DNA of 64,000 bases. Origin: Paenibacillus sp. FSL R7-0345. Its GTDB lineage: Bacteria > Bacillota > Bacilli > Paenibacillales > Paenibacillaceae. Shown here piece by piece: positions 9,782 through 18,742 of this stretch (its first letter is position 1; each line of letters opens with the position of its first letter). Under the pieces are notes generated by a model, which was not told the DNA's origin, searched no databases, and saw only the letters and a list, made by a program, of their open reading frames with translations. Location of the stretch: the NCBI RefSeq assembly GCF_038595055.1, contig NZ_CP152002.1, positions 5,550,001 through 5,614,000 of the forward strand, read 5' to 3'. The translations under genes were made by a program, and so were the position numbers.

Positions 9782-10951
9782 TCAGCCTGTTCTTCTGCCA
9801 CACTCGCCGCAGAACTTCTGCCCTGCTGCCAGTTCATGCCCGCAGCCCGCACATTTCAGAATCATACTCTCTCCGCAGTGCGTACAGAACCTGGCCCGTG
9901 CTGCCACCCGCTTTCCACAGCCCCTACAGGGAATGCTATCCTCCCCGGCTGAATCAGCCTCCTTGAACCCTTTGCCGCATCTGCTGCAGAACCGGGCGTA
10001 ATCCGGGCTTACTTCCCCGCAGTCCGGACAGGCTTTGCCGTTAAAGCCGCCTGCGGCAGCTCCGCCCTGCTCCCTGATGCCCCTGGTCATCCGGCCGACC
10101 ATGTCAGCAGCCGGGCCGGCAAAACCAAAGCCCATCCCCATGCCAAGACCGGCATTCATGATCCCGGCCCCTAAATTGCCGGGATTCCCTGCCGCTTCTT
10201 CAATCGTATCAAAGCTGCGTTCCTGCTGATAGGTATAGCCGATGATATCCATCTCTGCTTTTTTGGCCAGAGCTTCCTTCAGCCGCAGTGTAACCGGGTC
10301 ATCTTCGGGAATGTTAATGGAGTCAATATAGAAATTGTTAAGTTCAATGCCATTGTCCAAAAAGGCAGGTGCCAGCCGGCCTTGAATGTGCCGGGAGATC
10401 TCCACTACATAAGCATTGATTTCCAGCACGCTGATTTTTTTATGAACCAGATAGGAGGAAATCAGCTCATTGATATTGGACATCAGCAGCCCGCGGAAAT
10501 AACTCAGCATGGTCTCCTGGTCAAACCGGGGCAGTGTACCCACCAGCTTCAGCAGAAATTTGCGTGCATCGTCGATTCTTACCCCAAACTGTCCAAAGGA
10601 GCGGACCGACACCATCACATTATATTTAGGGTCCTGGAGCTGGAGCGGTGAGCTGGTGCCCCATTTGACGTTCATGGAATTGAGCTTGTTCACAAACCAC
10701 ACCTCAGCTGTAAAAGGGGACTTCCCTCCGAACGGCAGGTTCACAATGCTAGAAAGGACCGGGATATTTGCTGTACTGAGCGTATGTCTCCCGGCTGTAA
10801 AAGAATCCAGCGCCTGCCCTCCCTTAAACAGGATAGCCTCCTGCGATTCATTGACGATAAGCTGCGTCCAGGTACCGAGCTCCTGCTCAGGGTACTTCCA
10901 GGCGAACACGCCGGGAGGCCCGTCATATTTCACTACCTCAATAATAGCCAT
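9782..10951 (-). CDS. SPFH domain protein with C-terminal zinc ribbons (YdjI-like)
   Basis: 389 residues. The N-terminal two thirds (about 20-240) resemble the SPFH/band-7 domain of the 'virion core protein' type, to which B. subtilis YdjI belongs. A glycine/methionine-rich linker (about 258-300) leads to three consecutive CxxC...CxxC zinc ribbons (CPDCG...CSRCG, CRGCG...CTHCG, CAGCG...CGECG; about 307-387). B. subtilis YdjI is linked to a PspA paralogue in a sigma-W operon for membrane stress; here no PspA gene is adjacent, and the partners are two uncharacterised membrane proteins. No signal peptide is seen. Start ATG has AAGGAAG 5 bases upstream. Confidence 0.8.
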   Translation of the reverse strand: MAIIEVVKYDGPPGVFAWKYPEQELGTWTQLIVNESQEAILFKGGQALDSFTAGRHTLSTANIPVLSSIVNLPFGGKSPFTAEVWFVNKLNSMNVKWGTSSPLQLQDPKYNVMVSVRSFGQFGVRIDDARKFLLKLVGTLPRFDQETMLSYFRGLLMSNINELISSYLVHKKISVLEINAYVVEISRHIQGRLAPAFLDNGIELNNFYIDSINIPEDDPVTLRLKEALAKKAEMDIIGYTYQQERSFDTIEEAAGNPGNLGAGIMNAGLGMGMGFGFAGPAADMVGRMTRGIREQGGAAAGGFNGKACPDCGEVSPDYARFCSRCGKGFKEADSAGEDSIPCRGCGKRVAARARFCTHCGESMILKCAGCGHELAAGQKFCGECGRRTG

Positions 10952-11266
10952 CCGCGCTTCCTTCTTTCCTGATCTTAAGTATGTATTTTATATATCGGCA
11001 GCTCTGCTCTGATAAAAAAGCAATCATCCGCTTATATGGAAAATCATGCATTTCCGCTTACCATTGTATACGATCTGCCGGCAGTTTGGGTGTGTTTTTT
11101 GATGACAAAATAACCCCGTCAAGCGCGGCCTCATGGATGCTGGCTCATGTGCTTTTTGGGGAACCGGATGCTTCTCTATTATCAAAAAAGCCGGCAGCGC
11201 CCTCCGCAAAGGAGAAGCACTGCCGGCTTTATATAGCTGCCTGCACGCAGACAGGCCAATGATTAA
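10952..11266. other. Intergenic region between obgE and the SPFH operon
   Basis: 315 bases containing the obgE terminator (11184-11230). The rest should contain the promoter of the SPFH operon. I looked for sigma-A and sigma-W type hexamers and found none convincing. No ORF with a ribosome binding site was seen. Confidence 0.5.
11184..11230 (-). terminator. Intrinsic terminator of obgE
   Basis: On the minus strand AAAGCCGGCAG pairs with CTGCCGGCTTT and is followed by a T-run (TTTTTTG), 36 bases after the obgE stop. The stem also ends in a short T-run on the plus strand. Confidence 0.9.
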
Positions 11267-12577
11267 TTAATAGTAGCTGCTGCTCTCAACAAACTCGAAT
11301 TCGAAATCTCCGATCCGGACGATCGTCCCTTCCACAGCTCCGCGTTTGCGCAGCTCGGCATCGACACCCATATGACGCAGTGTACGGGCCAGCTTCAGGA
11401 TCGCATCATGAGTGCTCAGCTGCATACGTTTGAGCATCTTCTCAATGCGCGGGCTGCTGACAACATAGGCTTCGTTGTCACGCGTGATAGTGAAGCTGTC
11501 ATCCGCCTCGGCCTCCAGCTTGTACACCTTGCGCTCCACAATCTCGGCAACTTCCTCGACTACCGGTGCGACCGGAATGCTGTCAAGAATATCCGCCGCC
11601 CGGTAGAGCAGCTCCTGAATACCCTGCCGGGTAAGTGAAGAAATCGGCATAATCTCCAGATCCGGGCGGATCTCCGCGATTTTTTCACGGAAAGTAGCGA
11701 GATTGGCCTCCGAATCCGGCATATCCATCTTATTCGCCGCCACGATCTGCGGACGGTCAAGCAGATTAGCATTATACTGCTTCAGCTCGTCGTTAATCAG
11801 CACCCAATCCTCAAACGGATCGCGTCCCTCGGAGCCGGACATATCCACCACATGAATAATAATCCGTGTCCGTTCAACGTGGCGCAGGAATTCATGTCCA
11901 AGGCCCACACCTTCACTGGCCCCTTCAATCAGTCCCGGCAGATCCGCCATAACGAAGCTGCGCCCGTCACCTGCTGCAACCACACCAAGGTTCGGGGTAA
12001 TTGTAGTAAAGTGATATGCACCGATCTTAGGCTGCGCCGCCGATACTACCGACAACAGCGTGGATTTGCCTACGCTCGGGAAGCCTACCAGGCCCACATC
12101 AGCCATAACCTTCAGTTCCATTACAATATAGCGTTCCTGGCCCTCTTCCCCATTCTCGGCAAGTTCAGGTGCAGGATTATTAGCAGTGGCGAACCGGACA
12201 TTTCCGCGGCCGCCCCGACCGCCCTTCGCTACAACCACTTGCTGGCCGTGACGGGTCATGTCGGCAATCACTTCCTGGGTATCATCATCAATCAGTATGG
12301 TTCCTGGAGGAATCCTTACGATCATATGGTCAGCATTTGCGCCGTGCTGGCTTTTGTTACGGCCTTTAATGCCGCGGTCAGCCTTGAAATGGCGCTGATA
12401 ACGGAAATCCATCAGGGTGCGCAAGCCTTCATCCACACGGAAAATAACGTCGCCTCCGCGGCCGCCGTCACCACCGGCCGGTCCGCCTTCCGGAACATAT
12501 TTCTCACGGCGGAAGGCTACGAGACCATCCCCGCCGTCGCCGCCTTTAACATAAATCTTAGCTTTGTCTACGAACAT
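11267..12577 (-). CDS. obgE: Obg family ribosome-associated GTPase
   Basis: 436 residues. Domains in order: glycine-rich Obg fold (1-158, with KGGDGGDG and GGRGGRGN), G domain (about 159-330; G1 GFPSVGKST at 165-173, G3 DLPGLIEGA, G4 NKMD), and C-terminal OCT domain (about 350-430). Obg is an essential GTPase in 50S subunit maturation and in the general stress and sporulation networks. In Bacillus it is co-transcribed with spo0B, as here: it starts 15 bases after spo0B stops. The ATG is preceded by AAGGAAGGTG. Confidence 0.98.
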   Translation of the reverse strand: MFVDKAKIYVKGGDGGDGLVAFRREKYVPEGGPAGGDGGRGGDVIFRVDEGLRTLMDFRYQRHFKADRGIKGRNKSQHGANADHMIVRIPPGTILIDDDTQEVIADMTRHGQQVVVAKGGRGGRGNVRFATANNPAPELAENGEEGQERYIVMELKVMADVGLVGFPSVGKSTLLSVVSAAQPKIGAYHFTTITPNLGVVAAGDGRSFVMADLPGLIEGASEGVGLGHEFLRHVERTRIIIHVVDMSGSEGRDPFEDWVLINDELKQYNANLLDRPQIVAANKMDMPDSEANLATFREKIAEIRPDLEIMPISSLTRQGIQELLYRAADILDSIPVAPVVEEVAEIVERKVYKLEAEADDSFTITRDNEAYVVSSPRIEKMLKRMQLSTHDAILKLARTLRHMGVDAELRKRGAVEGTIVRIGDFEFEFVESSSYY

Positions 12578-12592
12578 TTAAGTTCACCTTCC

Positions 12593-13333
12593 TTACATCT
12601 CCAGCGGTACACGCAGTTCTACGTAAGCCTCGCCCGGCTTCGACTGCTCCGCCTTCATGATTTTTCCTTGGACTATATTATAAATTTGCCCCTGCAGCAG
12701 CTCGGGATTGCCATGCTCTCCCCTGCTTTCGAAAGAGATAAGAATGTCACCCTTATCCTGTATAAATCCCAGACGGAGTGTCCGCGTATCACCCTGTGAC
12801 ACCATTCCGCTGTATTGGTAAGCCCTTACCGTCTGCATAATCACGGAAGTCAGCTCGTCCCCCCGGCCGGGAGTCAGCTTGTCGTCCAGCTGCAGTCCTT
12901 CTTCGATCTGTACTTCGAGCTCCAGAGTGCTGCTGTAGGTACGGAAGGAATGCAGATAGAATACCAGTGACGGAATGCCCAGCTTGGAGATCCTGCTGTC
13001 AAGCGCAATTCGTTCCTTTATTCTTTCCACACATTGCACGGATTTATCAGGCTTGCCCAGCTGGATATATCCGTAAAGCACTTGCAGATCATTCATCCAG
13101 TCATGACGATGATGATTCAGTGTCCGGTTTGCCGCCTGCTGCAGAGTTTTCTCCTGTATATGCAGTTCCTCTTCATAATGACGCCGGTTGTAATAAAGGC
13201 TGAGAGCAAGCGCTGCAGCTGTCCATACGCCGAGCAGCAGGCATGTGAAAAGGGAGGTGTGCCAATACACGAGACCTAAAGGAAGCGTTACGGATAACAT
13301 GACTGCCCAGATTATACTTTTCCAGGATTTCAT
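12593..13333 (-). CDS. spo0B: Spo0B-like sporulation phosphotransferase
   Basis: 246 residues from ATG 13331-13333 (GGGGAG upstream); a longer TTG start at 13372 lacks a ribosome binding site. Two N-terminal hydrophobic segments (about 8-24 and 28-47) precede the Spo0B alpha-helical hairpin. The motif HHRHDWMNDLQ has H74 aligned with the phospho-accepting His30 of B. subtilis Spo0B. The C-terminal part would be the degenerate ATPase-like domain. Spo0B relays phosphate from Spo0F to Spo0A. B. subtilis Spo0B lacks membrane segments, so the membrane anchor is a difference. The place directly before obgE supports the assignment over a generic citrate-type sensor kinase. Confidence 0.85.
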   Translation of the reverse strand: MKSWKSIIWAVMLSVTLPLGLVYWHTSLFTCLLLGVWTAAALALSLYYNRRHYEEELHIQEKTLQQAANRTLNHHRHDWMNDLQVLYGYIQLGKPDKSVQCVERIKERIALDSRISKLGIPSLVFYLHSFRTYSSTLELEVQIEEGLQLDDKLTPGRGDELTSVIMQTVRAYQYSGMVSQGDTRTLRLGFIQDKGDILISFESRGEHGNPELLQGQIYNIVQGKIMKAEQSKPGEAYVELRVPLEM

Positions 13334-13494
13334 TCTTTCTCCCCGTCCCTCAGTTCGCAAAATTGATGCCAAATTTAGTTATTCTTCCCCGAAGGGGCTT
13401 TCACCATTTTCCAGTATAACACACGCACCCGGGTGCAATCATCAGCATTCAGACACTTTCCGGGAAACCCCTAATCCGACCTTTACCACTTATC

Positions 13495-13525
13495 AAAAAA
13501 ACCCCCGGCACTCAGGCCGGAGGCT
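13495..13525 (-). terminator. Intrinsic terminator after rpmA
   Basis: Minus strand: CCTCCGGCCTGA...GCCGGGGG stem followed by seven T, 28 bases downstream of the rpmA stop. It separates the ribosomal protein unit from spo0B-obgE. Confidence 0.85.
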
Positions 13526-13552
13526 TCTACATACAAATGTGGTTCGGAAAGC

Positions 13553-13864
13553 TTACGCTTCCACTGCCGCTGCTACCGGAGCGACATCAACCGGGTACAC
13601 GCTCACTTTTTTGCGATCGCGTCCCCAACGTTCGAACTTCACTACGCCATCAACCAGAGCGAACAGCGTATCATCTTTACCGATGCCTACGTTAGTGCCC
13701 GGGTGAATCTTTGTTCCGCGTTGACGAACCAGGATGTTACCGCCGGTAACTGCCTGACCATCAGCACGTTTCACGCCAAGACGCTTGGAGTGGGAGTCAC
13801 GTCCGTTCTTTGTGGAACCTACACCTTTTTTCGATGCGAATAACTGAAGATCCAATTTCAACAT
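13553..13864 (-). CDS. rpmA: 50S ribosomal protein L27 with cleavable N-terminal extension
   Basis: 103 residues from ATG 13862-13864, with AAGGAGG 9 bases upstream. An in-frame TTG at 13873 abuts the ribosome binding site and cannot be used. The N-terminus MLKLDLQLFA/SKKG has the Firmicute extension that the Prp protease, encoded just upstream, removes before L27 enters the 50S peptidyl-transferase region. The rest is typical L27 (KNGRDSHSKRLGVK, GTKIHPG). It is the last gene of rplU-prp-rpmA. Confidence 0.98.
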   Translation of the reverse strand: MLKLDLQLFASKKGVGSTKNGRDSHSKRLGVKRADGQAVTGGNILVRQRGTKIHPGTNVGIGKDDTLFALVDGVVKFERWGRDRKKVSVYPVDVAPVAAAVEA

Positions 13865-13882
13865 GTTGGTCAACCTCCTTCT

Positions 13883-14218
13883 TTAAATGATAACTTGCTG
13901 TATCTTAATATACTTCCCGTATGATTCTGCGATATCACTGAGCATTAAGACCATGGATTCCAGCAGCAGTTGAACTTTGACGGAGATTTCGGCATCCTCC
14001 ACTGAACCCAGGGTTCCGCTTAAAAAGCCGTTCTTCATGGACGTATCCATGATAATTCCGGTCAGAGCCTCAATTGAGTTGACGGTGCCCACTGTAACAG
14101 CAGATACTCCGGCACACACAATATCTTCACCGCGTTTGGCATAACCTGCATGCCCTTCCACCTCAAAACCGATAACAGTACCTATGTCCGAAGCCCGTGT
14201 AATCCGCACGTTAATCAT
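13883..14218 (-). CDS. prp: Ribosomal-processing cysteine protease Prp
   Basis: 111 residues, YsxB/Prp family. Catalytic residues are visible as H23 (EGHAGYA) and C35 (DIVCAGVSA), matching the His/Cys dyad of Staphylococcus Prp. The enzyme cleaves the N-terminal extension of L27, whose gene follows 18 bases downstream with the LQLFA/SKKG site intact. It sits between rplU and rpmA, the diagnostic Firmicute arrangement. Confidence 0.95.
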   Translation of the reverse strand: MINVRITRASDIGTVIGFEVEGHAGYAKRGEDIVCAGVSAVTVGTVNSIEALTGIIMDTSMKNGFLSGTLGSVEDAEISVKVQLLLESMVLMLSDIAESYGKYIKIQQVII

Positions 14219-14230
14219 TAACGCACCTTC

Positions 14231-14542
14231 TTACGCCTGAATCTTCTCAATAGTTACTTTAGTGTACGGTTGACGATGGCCTTGTTTCTTGTGGTAGTTC
14301 TTCTTCGGTTTGTATTTGTAAACTACAACCTTCTGACCCTTACCGTGTTTCTCGACCTTAGCTGTTACAGACGCGCCGCTTACGAGCGGAGTTCCTGCAG
14401 TCAGACCGCCTTCGTTGGAAACAGCCAATACACGGTCAAACGTTACGCTTGCGCCGTCTTCAGCTTCCAGCTTCTCGATGAACAGAACATCGCCCTCTTG
14501 GACTCTGTATTGTTTACCACCAGTTTCGATAATTGCATACAT
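14231..14542 (-). CDS. rplU: 50S ribosomal protein L21
   Basis: 103 residues, starting MYAIIETGGKQYRVQEGD and ending with the KKGHRQPYTKVTI motif typical of L21. It binds 23S rRNA in the large subunit. It is the first gene of rplU-prp-rpmA, preceded by a structured leader and a sigma-A promoter. The ATG has GGAGGTG 9 bases upstream, part of which can pair with CACCT in the leader. Confidence 0.98.
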   Translation of the reverse strand: MYAIIETGGKQYRVQEGDVLFIEKLEAEDGASVTFDRVLAVSNEGGLTAGTPLVSGASVTAKVEKHGKGQKVVVYKYKPKKNYHKKQGHRQPYTKVTIEKIQA

Positions 14543-14665
14543 TGTACTTGCACCTCCTCATGTCTCAGACTCGCCTAGTCTAGGTGGCAGACTCCCGGAG
14601 GAACTGCGCTTATGTACCCGATCGGAGCGGTTACAGCATGTGCAAGATTAGGATAACCAAACACA
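14543..14665 (-). promoter_or_regulatory. L21 leader, probable autoregulatory RNA
   Basis: The 5' untranslated region of rplU is over 100 bases and structured: a CCTAG/CTAGG hairpin, and CCACCT (minus strand, about 14580-14585) able to pair with the ribosome binding site AGGTG. Firmicute rplU operons are known to carry an 'L21 leader' element thought to bind L21 or another ribosomal protein. Assignment rests on position and the sequestering pairing; I could not fold it by computation. Confidence 0.55.
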
Positions 14666-14676
14666 CACTTGAAGAT

Positions 14677-14703
14677 ATTATCATACTTATCTACTATAGT
14701 CAA
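14677..14703 (-). promoter_or_regulatory. rplU operon promoter
   Basis: Minus strand TTGACT (14698-14703). A -10 of GATAAT (14677-14682, 15-base spacing) or TAATAT (14675-14680, 17-base spacing) follows. It is placed correctly for transcription of the rplU leader. Confidence 0.7.
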
Positions 14704-14722
14704 CGATAGAAGCTGAATTTAT

Positions 14723-15964
14723 TTACTCCAGCCAGGCACCGACTTTGCCTGTCCCTCCGCAGCACTGGCAGATTACCGGGGCAAAGCTTGCTTCGTCATG
14801 CCTTGCCTTTTTACGGGTCATTTCCAGCAGGCCAAGCTGTGTCCAGCCCAGAATATGTGTCTTGGTACGGTCATTGCAGATCACACGCTCCAGCCGTTCC
14901 AGCACCTGACGGCGGTGCTCTTCCAGCTCCATGTCAATAAAATCGACGATGATAATGCCTCCGGTATCACGCAGCCGGATCAGCCGGCCAATCTCCTCTG
15001 CTGCAAGAAGATTCGTCTGCGTCACGGTTTCTTCCAGTGTCGAACCGCCTGTATACTGGGCTGTGTTCACATCAATCACCGTGAGCGCTTCTGTTTCATC
15101 CCAGATCAGTGTCCCCCCGCCTTCGAGGACGATCTTGCGGCTGAAGCTTCTCTGCAGCTGCTCCTGCACGCCGTAAGCGGCAAAGATCGACTCCTGCCCG
15201 CGGTAGAAGCCGACCGGCTTATAGCCGTCAGGGGCCATTTCAGCCAAAAAGGCCTCTGCTTCCCGCACCGCTTTAGCCGAGTCAATCATCAGCTCATCCC
15301 GCTGCGGGTTAAAGGCATCGCGGATAAACCGCTGCACAATGCTCAGATCAGTATGCAGGAGAGCCGGAGCGGATGCTTCCTCTGCCCTGCGGAGAATCAT
15401 TTCCCATTGCGCCCGCAGGAAGGAAAGATCGCCTTCGACCGCATCCGTCTGCTCATCCTCCGATACAGTCCGCATAATCAGCCCTTCTTCACGCCGCCGC
15501 AGCCGATCGCCGATCGACTTCAGCCGGTTCCGTTCGGATTCGCGGCTGATTTTTTTGGACACTCCGACATATTCGGCAAACGGCATGTACACCATCCAGC
15601 GTCCCGGCAGCGTATAGTGGGTGGTTACCCGTGCCCCTTTACCGCCGCGCGGCTCTTTGCGCACCTGGACAATAATCTCCTGGCCGGGCTGCAGCAGGGT
15701 ATCAATGGAGGGCTTCACCTGCGGCTGCTTCTCCAGATGGGGATGAAGGACATCATCAACATATAAAAAGGCATTTTTCTTCTGTCCGATATCGACAAAA
15801 GCAGCCTGCATGCCTGGCAGAACATTCATAACCCGGCCTTTGTAATAACTGCCGACCAGCCCTTGCTGCTGATCGCGTTCAGCCGCATACTCCACGAGCC
15901 GCCCGTTCTCCAGAAGTGCCATCCGGGTAACATGCTGCGTGCAGTGAACGATCATTTGTTTCAT
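14723..15964 (-). CDS. rng: Ribonuclease G/E family endoribonuclease
   Basis: 413 residues. An N-terminal S1 domain (about 35-120, GSYYKGRVMNVLPGMQAAFVD) is followed by the RNase E/G catalytic core. The two catalytic aspartates lie in LTVIDVNTA and IIIVDFIDME, and a C-terminal CxCC zinc-link-like motif (CQCCGGTG) is present. It lacks the long degradosome scaffold of E. coli RNase E, so it is RNase G-like. It would act in rRNA 5' maturation and mRNA turnover. Start ATG has AGAGGTG 5 bases upstream. It lies between spoIVFB and rplU, as in other Paenibacillaceae. Confidence 0.93.
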   Translation of the reverse strand: MKQMIVHCTQHVTRMALLENGRLVEYAAERDQQQGLVGSYYKGRVMNVLPGMQAAFVDIGQKKNAFLYVDDVLHPHLEKQPQVKPSIDTLLQPGQEIIVQVRKEPRGGKGARVTTHYTLPGRWMVYMPFAEYVGVSKKISRESERNRLKSIGDRLRRREEGLIMRTVSEDEQTDAVEGDLSFLRAQWEMILRRAEEASAPALLHTDLSIVQRFIRDAFNPQRDELMIDSAKAVREAEAFLAEMAPDGYKPVGFYRGQESIFAAYGVQEQLQRSFSRKIVLEGGGTLIWDETEALTVIDVNTAQYTGGSTLEETVTQTNLLAAEEIGRLIRLRDTGGIIIVDFIDMELEEHRRQVLERLERVICNDRTKTHILGWTQLGLLEMTRKKARHDEASFAPVICQCCGGTGKVGAWLE

Positions 15965-16026
15965 GGCTTCACCTCTGGTCTAAATCTTCATTCGTCGCCA
16001 TCCGCTGTGCAGTCCTGGGTCATGCT

Positions 16027-16893
16027 CTATCTCCCGAAATAGGAGGAAATCAGGCGCTGCTCCGGTACAACGGCTACCACATTGTTATCATCATTCATCA
16101 CATAAATAAAATGATAATGGTTACGTTTAAATAGACGCAATATATCATCTAAAGGTTTCGCGGAAAAAGCAACTATCGGCTGCGCCGCGCTGCCCAGACG
16201 CAGATGACGTTCATAAGCAGCCTCCCTGTTCATCAGAAACGCCAGAAAGCGGTAAGGCAGATTGCGCTGATCTGTAGTATTGGAATAGAGCAGGAACGCT
16301 CCGATCATAAGCAGGTTGAGCCGCAATCCGGCCCCTGCAGTCAGCGGCAGCAGCGCATAGGCAATAACCAGCCCGCTTGCCGCAATGCTCACCCTTCCGC
16401 TCCAGAGCAGGGTATAGTAATAGGGCAGCAGCATACTCAGAATAGCCTGAACTACCTTACCTCCGTCCAGCGGGAGCACCGGCAAAAGATTAAACAGCGC
16501 AATGATAGCGTTGGCCTGGATAAAATAAGAGATAAAGGCGCTGTTCCCGTTCCCAAGATGCTGTAAGAGGAGCGCAATCAGAATCATAATTCCGTTCTGC
16601 AGCGGGCCGGCGAGCGCAATGGCAATCTCCCGGCCGGCATTCAGCCGTCCATGATCCTCAATAACAGCTACCCCGCCAAAAGGCAGCAGCTGGACAGACT
16701 TCACCGTAACCCCGTTCAGCAGAGCAGCACATACATGTCCCATTTCGTGGATAAACACGATTATAAATAATGTCAGCAGCTCCAGGAACTGACCAGTGAT
16801 AACGGAAAGAAGCATAACCAGCACAAACAGCGGATGCAGCGACAGCTGTATTCCAAATACCCTAATCAAACGATACCACTTCGGCAGGATCAA
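16027..16893 (-). CDS. spoIVFB: SpoIVFB-like site-2 intramembrane metalloprotease
   Basis: 288 residues. M50 family membrane protease: zinc motif HEMGH (49-53) and second motif NLLPVLPLDGGK with D143 in a later membrane segment, matching the His/His/Asp set of B. subtilis SpoIVFB. About six hydrophobic segments are visible, and the C-terminal part (about 225-288) resembles a CBS-like domain. SpoIVFB releases sigma-K from pro-sigma-K in the mother cell. Its start overlaps the 3' end of spoIVFA by 32 bases, so the pair is translationally coupled. Confidence 0.92.
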   Translation of the reverse strand: MILPKWYRLIRVFGIQLSLHPLFVLVMLLSVITGQFLELLTLFIIVFIHEMGHVCAALLNGVTVKSVQLLPFGGVAVIEDHGRLNAGREIAIALAGPLQNGIMILIALLLQHLGNGNSAFISYFIQANAIIALFNLLPVLPLDGGKVVQAILSMLLPYYYTLLWSGRVSIAASGLVIAYALLPLTAGAGLRLNLLMIGAFLLYSNTTDQRNLPYRFLAFLMNREAAYERHLRLGSAAQPIVAFSAKPLDDILRLFKRNHYHFIYVMNDDNNVVAVVPEQRLISSYFGR

Positions 16894-17716
16894 TATAAGT
16901 CTTGTCTTTCTTCACCGCAAAAAACAGCAGCGGCGCAGCTGTGCTCTCCGTCTCCTGCAGCCAGCCGACAGGATCCCCGCTCTCCACCCAGTCATCCGCC
17001 GACAGCCGGGTTCCGCTTAAATGCCCGTATTCCGCCGTTAAGCTGCCTGTATGGCGGATAACGACCCGGATGCCTCCCTGTGCTTCCTTGGACACAGACA
17101 GGACCCGGCCCGTATCTACACTTTTCACCGTGACACTTCCGTTTGAATCGGTCTTAGACGTAATTTCAACACCGTATAAAGTATCGGCAAAGGAACGCAG
17201 GACACTGCCCTCCAGCGGGGCACTCAGGGTATGCGAGGCATTAACCTTCTCAGCCGGAACCTCATTCTCCCCAAAGATCGGTATAAATGAGGGCGCACCG
17301 TTAAAATGGGTTTCATACCAGACCTGTGCAGCCGCAAAATCCATATCATTGCTTAGCGCATCTGTAATAAAAGCCTGTGCCTTAACGGCCCAGGGTTCCC
17401 GGGCGAGAAAAATCCCCCATACCGCCCCGAACACAAGCACACTTGCAACCGCTCTGCGGATAAACCCGGCAGTGAACCGCGGACTGCCGCCCCCGCCGCC
17501 GTCCTCGTCCATCCAGCCTCCGCGGTTCTGCTTCCACAGAAGCTCGGGATCCGGCTCGTAACCGGGTTCCCGCTCATCCTGCGGCTTGCCCCACTCCCTA
17601 TAGCCGGGTGTATCCTCCAGTGTATATGGCGGTGGCGGTGCAGCTTCCGTATGCTCATCCAGCAAACTGCGGATACGCTCCTCGCGGCGTCCTTTGATCC
17701 CTGATCTCTGTTCCAT
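16862..17716 (-). CDS. spoIVFA: SpoIVFA-like regulator with M23 domain
   Basis: 284 residues. An N-terminal acidic/Pro-rich cytoplasmic part precedes one membrane segment (about 86-104) and an extracytoplasmic M23/LytM-like domain (about 170-280; TAEYGHLSG, GDPVGWL). The domain lacks the full HxxxD/HxH zinc set, so it is probably non-catalytic. In Bacillus, SpoIVFA anchors and inhibits SpoIVFB with BofA until the forespore signal protease SpoIVB cleaves it. ATG is preceded by GGAGGGAT. It forms an operon with spoIVFB. Confidence 0.88.
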   Translation of the reverse strand: MEQRSGIKGRREERIRSLLDEHTEAAPPPPYTLEDTPGYREWGKPQDEREPGYEPDPELLWKQNRGGWMDEDGGGGGSPRFTAGFIRRAVASVLVFGAVWGIFLAREPWAVKAQAFITDALSNDMDFAAAQVWYETHFNGAPSFIPIFGENEVPAEKVNASHTLSAPLEGSVLRSFADTLYGVEITSKTDSNGSVTVKSVDTGRVLSVSKEAQGGIRVVIRHTGSLTAEYGHLSGTRLSADDWVESGDPVGWLQETESTAAPLLFFAVKKDKTYIDPAEVVSFD

Positions 17717-17872
17717 ACTGATCCCTCCGGCGGGCTTGTTTTACTGCTAGTTTATGAGAGGCCCGCACCTGTTTAGAACAAGCCCCCGGAGGGCACCATG
17801 CGCTAAAACCGTATAGCAAAAGGTCCACAACGATCATCGCGGTCAAAGGGGCCTGCCTATCTGCCTGCACCA

Positions 17873-17914
17873 CAAAAATCCCGCCGCAGTGTGCCCCGCA
17901 GCGGGATTTTTCAT
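17873..17914 (-). terminator. Terminator of the minCD operon
   Basis: AAAAATCCCGC and GCGGGATTTTT flank a GC-rich loop; both strands end in a T-run, so it can act in either direction. It lies 29 bases after the minD stop. Confidence 0.9.
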
Positions 17915-17942
17915 TTCATTCATTATGATTGCTGAATAAGAG

Positions 17943-18737
17943 TTAGCCCATGCCGAAAAACTTCTTGAATTTCTTAAACGTGCCCATCTTCCGGTCCAGC
18001 TGCATTAGCGGAACGGCGTCGCCAAGAATCCGGCGGGCAATATTGCGGTAGGCAATGGCGGCGCTGGAGTCAGGATTCATGACGGTAGGTTCACCGTTAT
18101 TGGCTGCCTTAATCACCAGCTCGTCGTCCGGAACGATCCCGATCAGATCAATATTCAGCACCTGCAGTACATCTTCAATATCAAGCATATCCCCGGATTT
18201 GACGAGTCCTGGCCGGATCCGGTTAACGATAAGCTTCGGTGACTCCACACTGGATTGCTCGAGCAGCCCGATAATCCGGTCTGCATCTCTTACAGCCGCA
18301 TGCTCCGGAGTTGTGACCACGATGGCCTTGTCTGCGCCGGCTATGGCATTGCGGAATCCGTGTTCGATTCCGGCCGGACAGTCAATCAGGATGTATTCGT
18401 ACTCCTTTTTCAGCTCAAGGATGATATCCTTGACCTGCTCCGGAGTAACAGAGGTCTTATCTTTGGTCTGGGCAGCCGGGAGCATATACAGCTCATCAAA
18501 ACGCTTGTCCTTGACCAGCGCCTGGTTCAGGCGGCAGCGCCCTTCAGCCACGTCAACAAGATCATAAATGATCCGGTTCTCCAGCCCCATAACCACATCC
18601 AGATTCCGCAGTCCGATATCCGTATCAACCAGACATACTTTTTTGCCCTGCAGTGCAAGTGCGGTTCCAATATTGGCTGTTGTGGTCGTTTTGCCAACAC
18701 CGCCTTTGCCCGAGGTTACGACAATCGCTTCTCCCAT
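17943..18737 (-). CDS. minD: Septum site-determining ATPase MinD
   Basis: 264 residues. Deviant Walker A GKGGVGKTT (10-18), the switch motif VDTDIGLRNLD, and a C-terminal amphipathic membrane-targeting helix (KFKKFFG) are all present. MinD recruits MinC to the membrane to block polar septation. AAGGGG lies 10 bases before the ATG, and the gene starts 5 bases after minC ends. It is the last gene of the mreBCD-minCD unit. Confidence 0.98.
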   Translation of the reverse strand: MGEAIVVTSGKGGVGKTTTTANIGTALALQGKKVCLVDTDIGLRNLDVVMGLENRIIYDLVDVAEGRCRLNQALVKDKRFDELYMLPAAQTKDKTSVTPEQVKDIILELKKEYEYILIDCPAGIEHGFRNAIAGADKAIVVTTPEHAAVRDADRIIGLLEQSSVESPKLIVNRIRPGLVKSGDMLDIEDVLQVLNIDLIGIVPDDELVIKAANNGEPTVMNPDSSAAIAYRNIARRILGDAVPLMQLDRKMGTFKKFKKFFGMG

Positions 18738-18742
18738 GGAGG

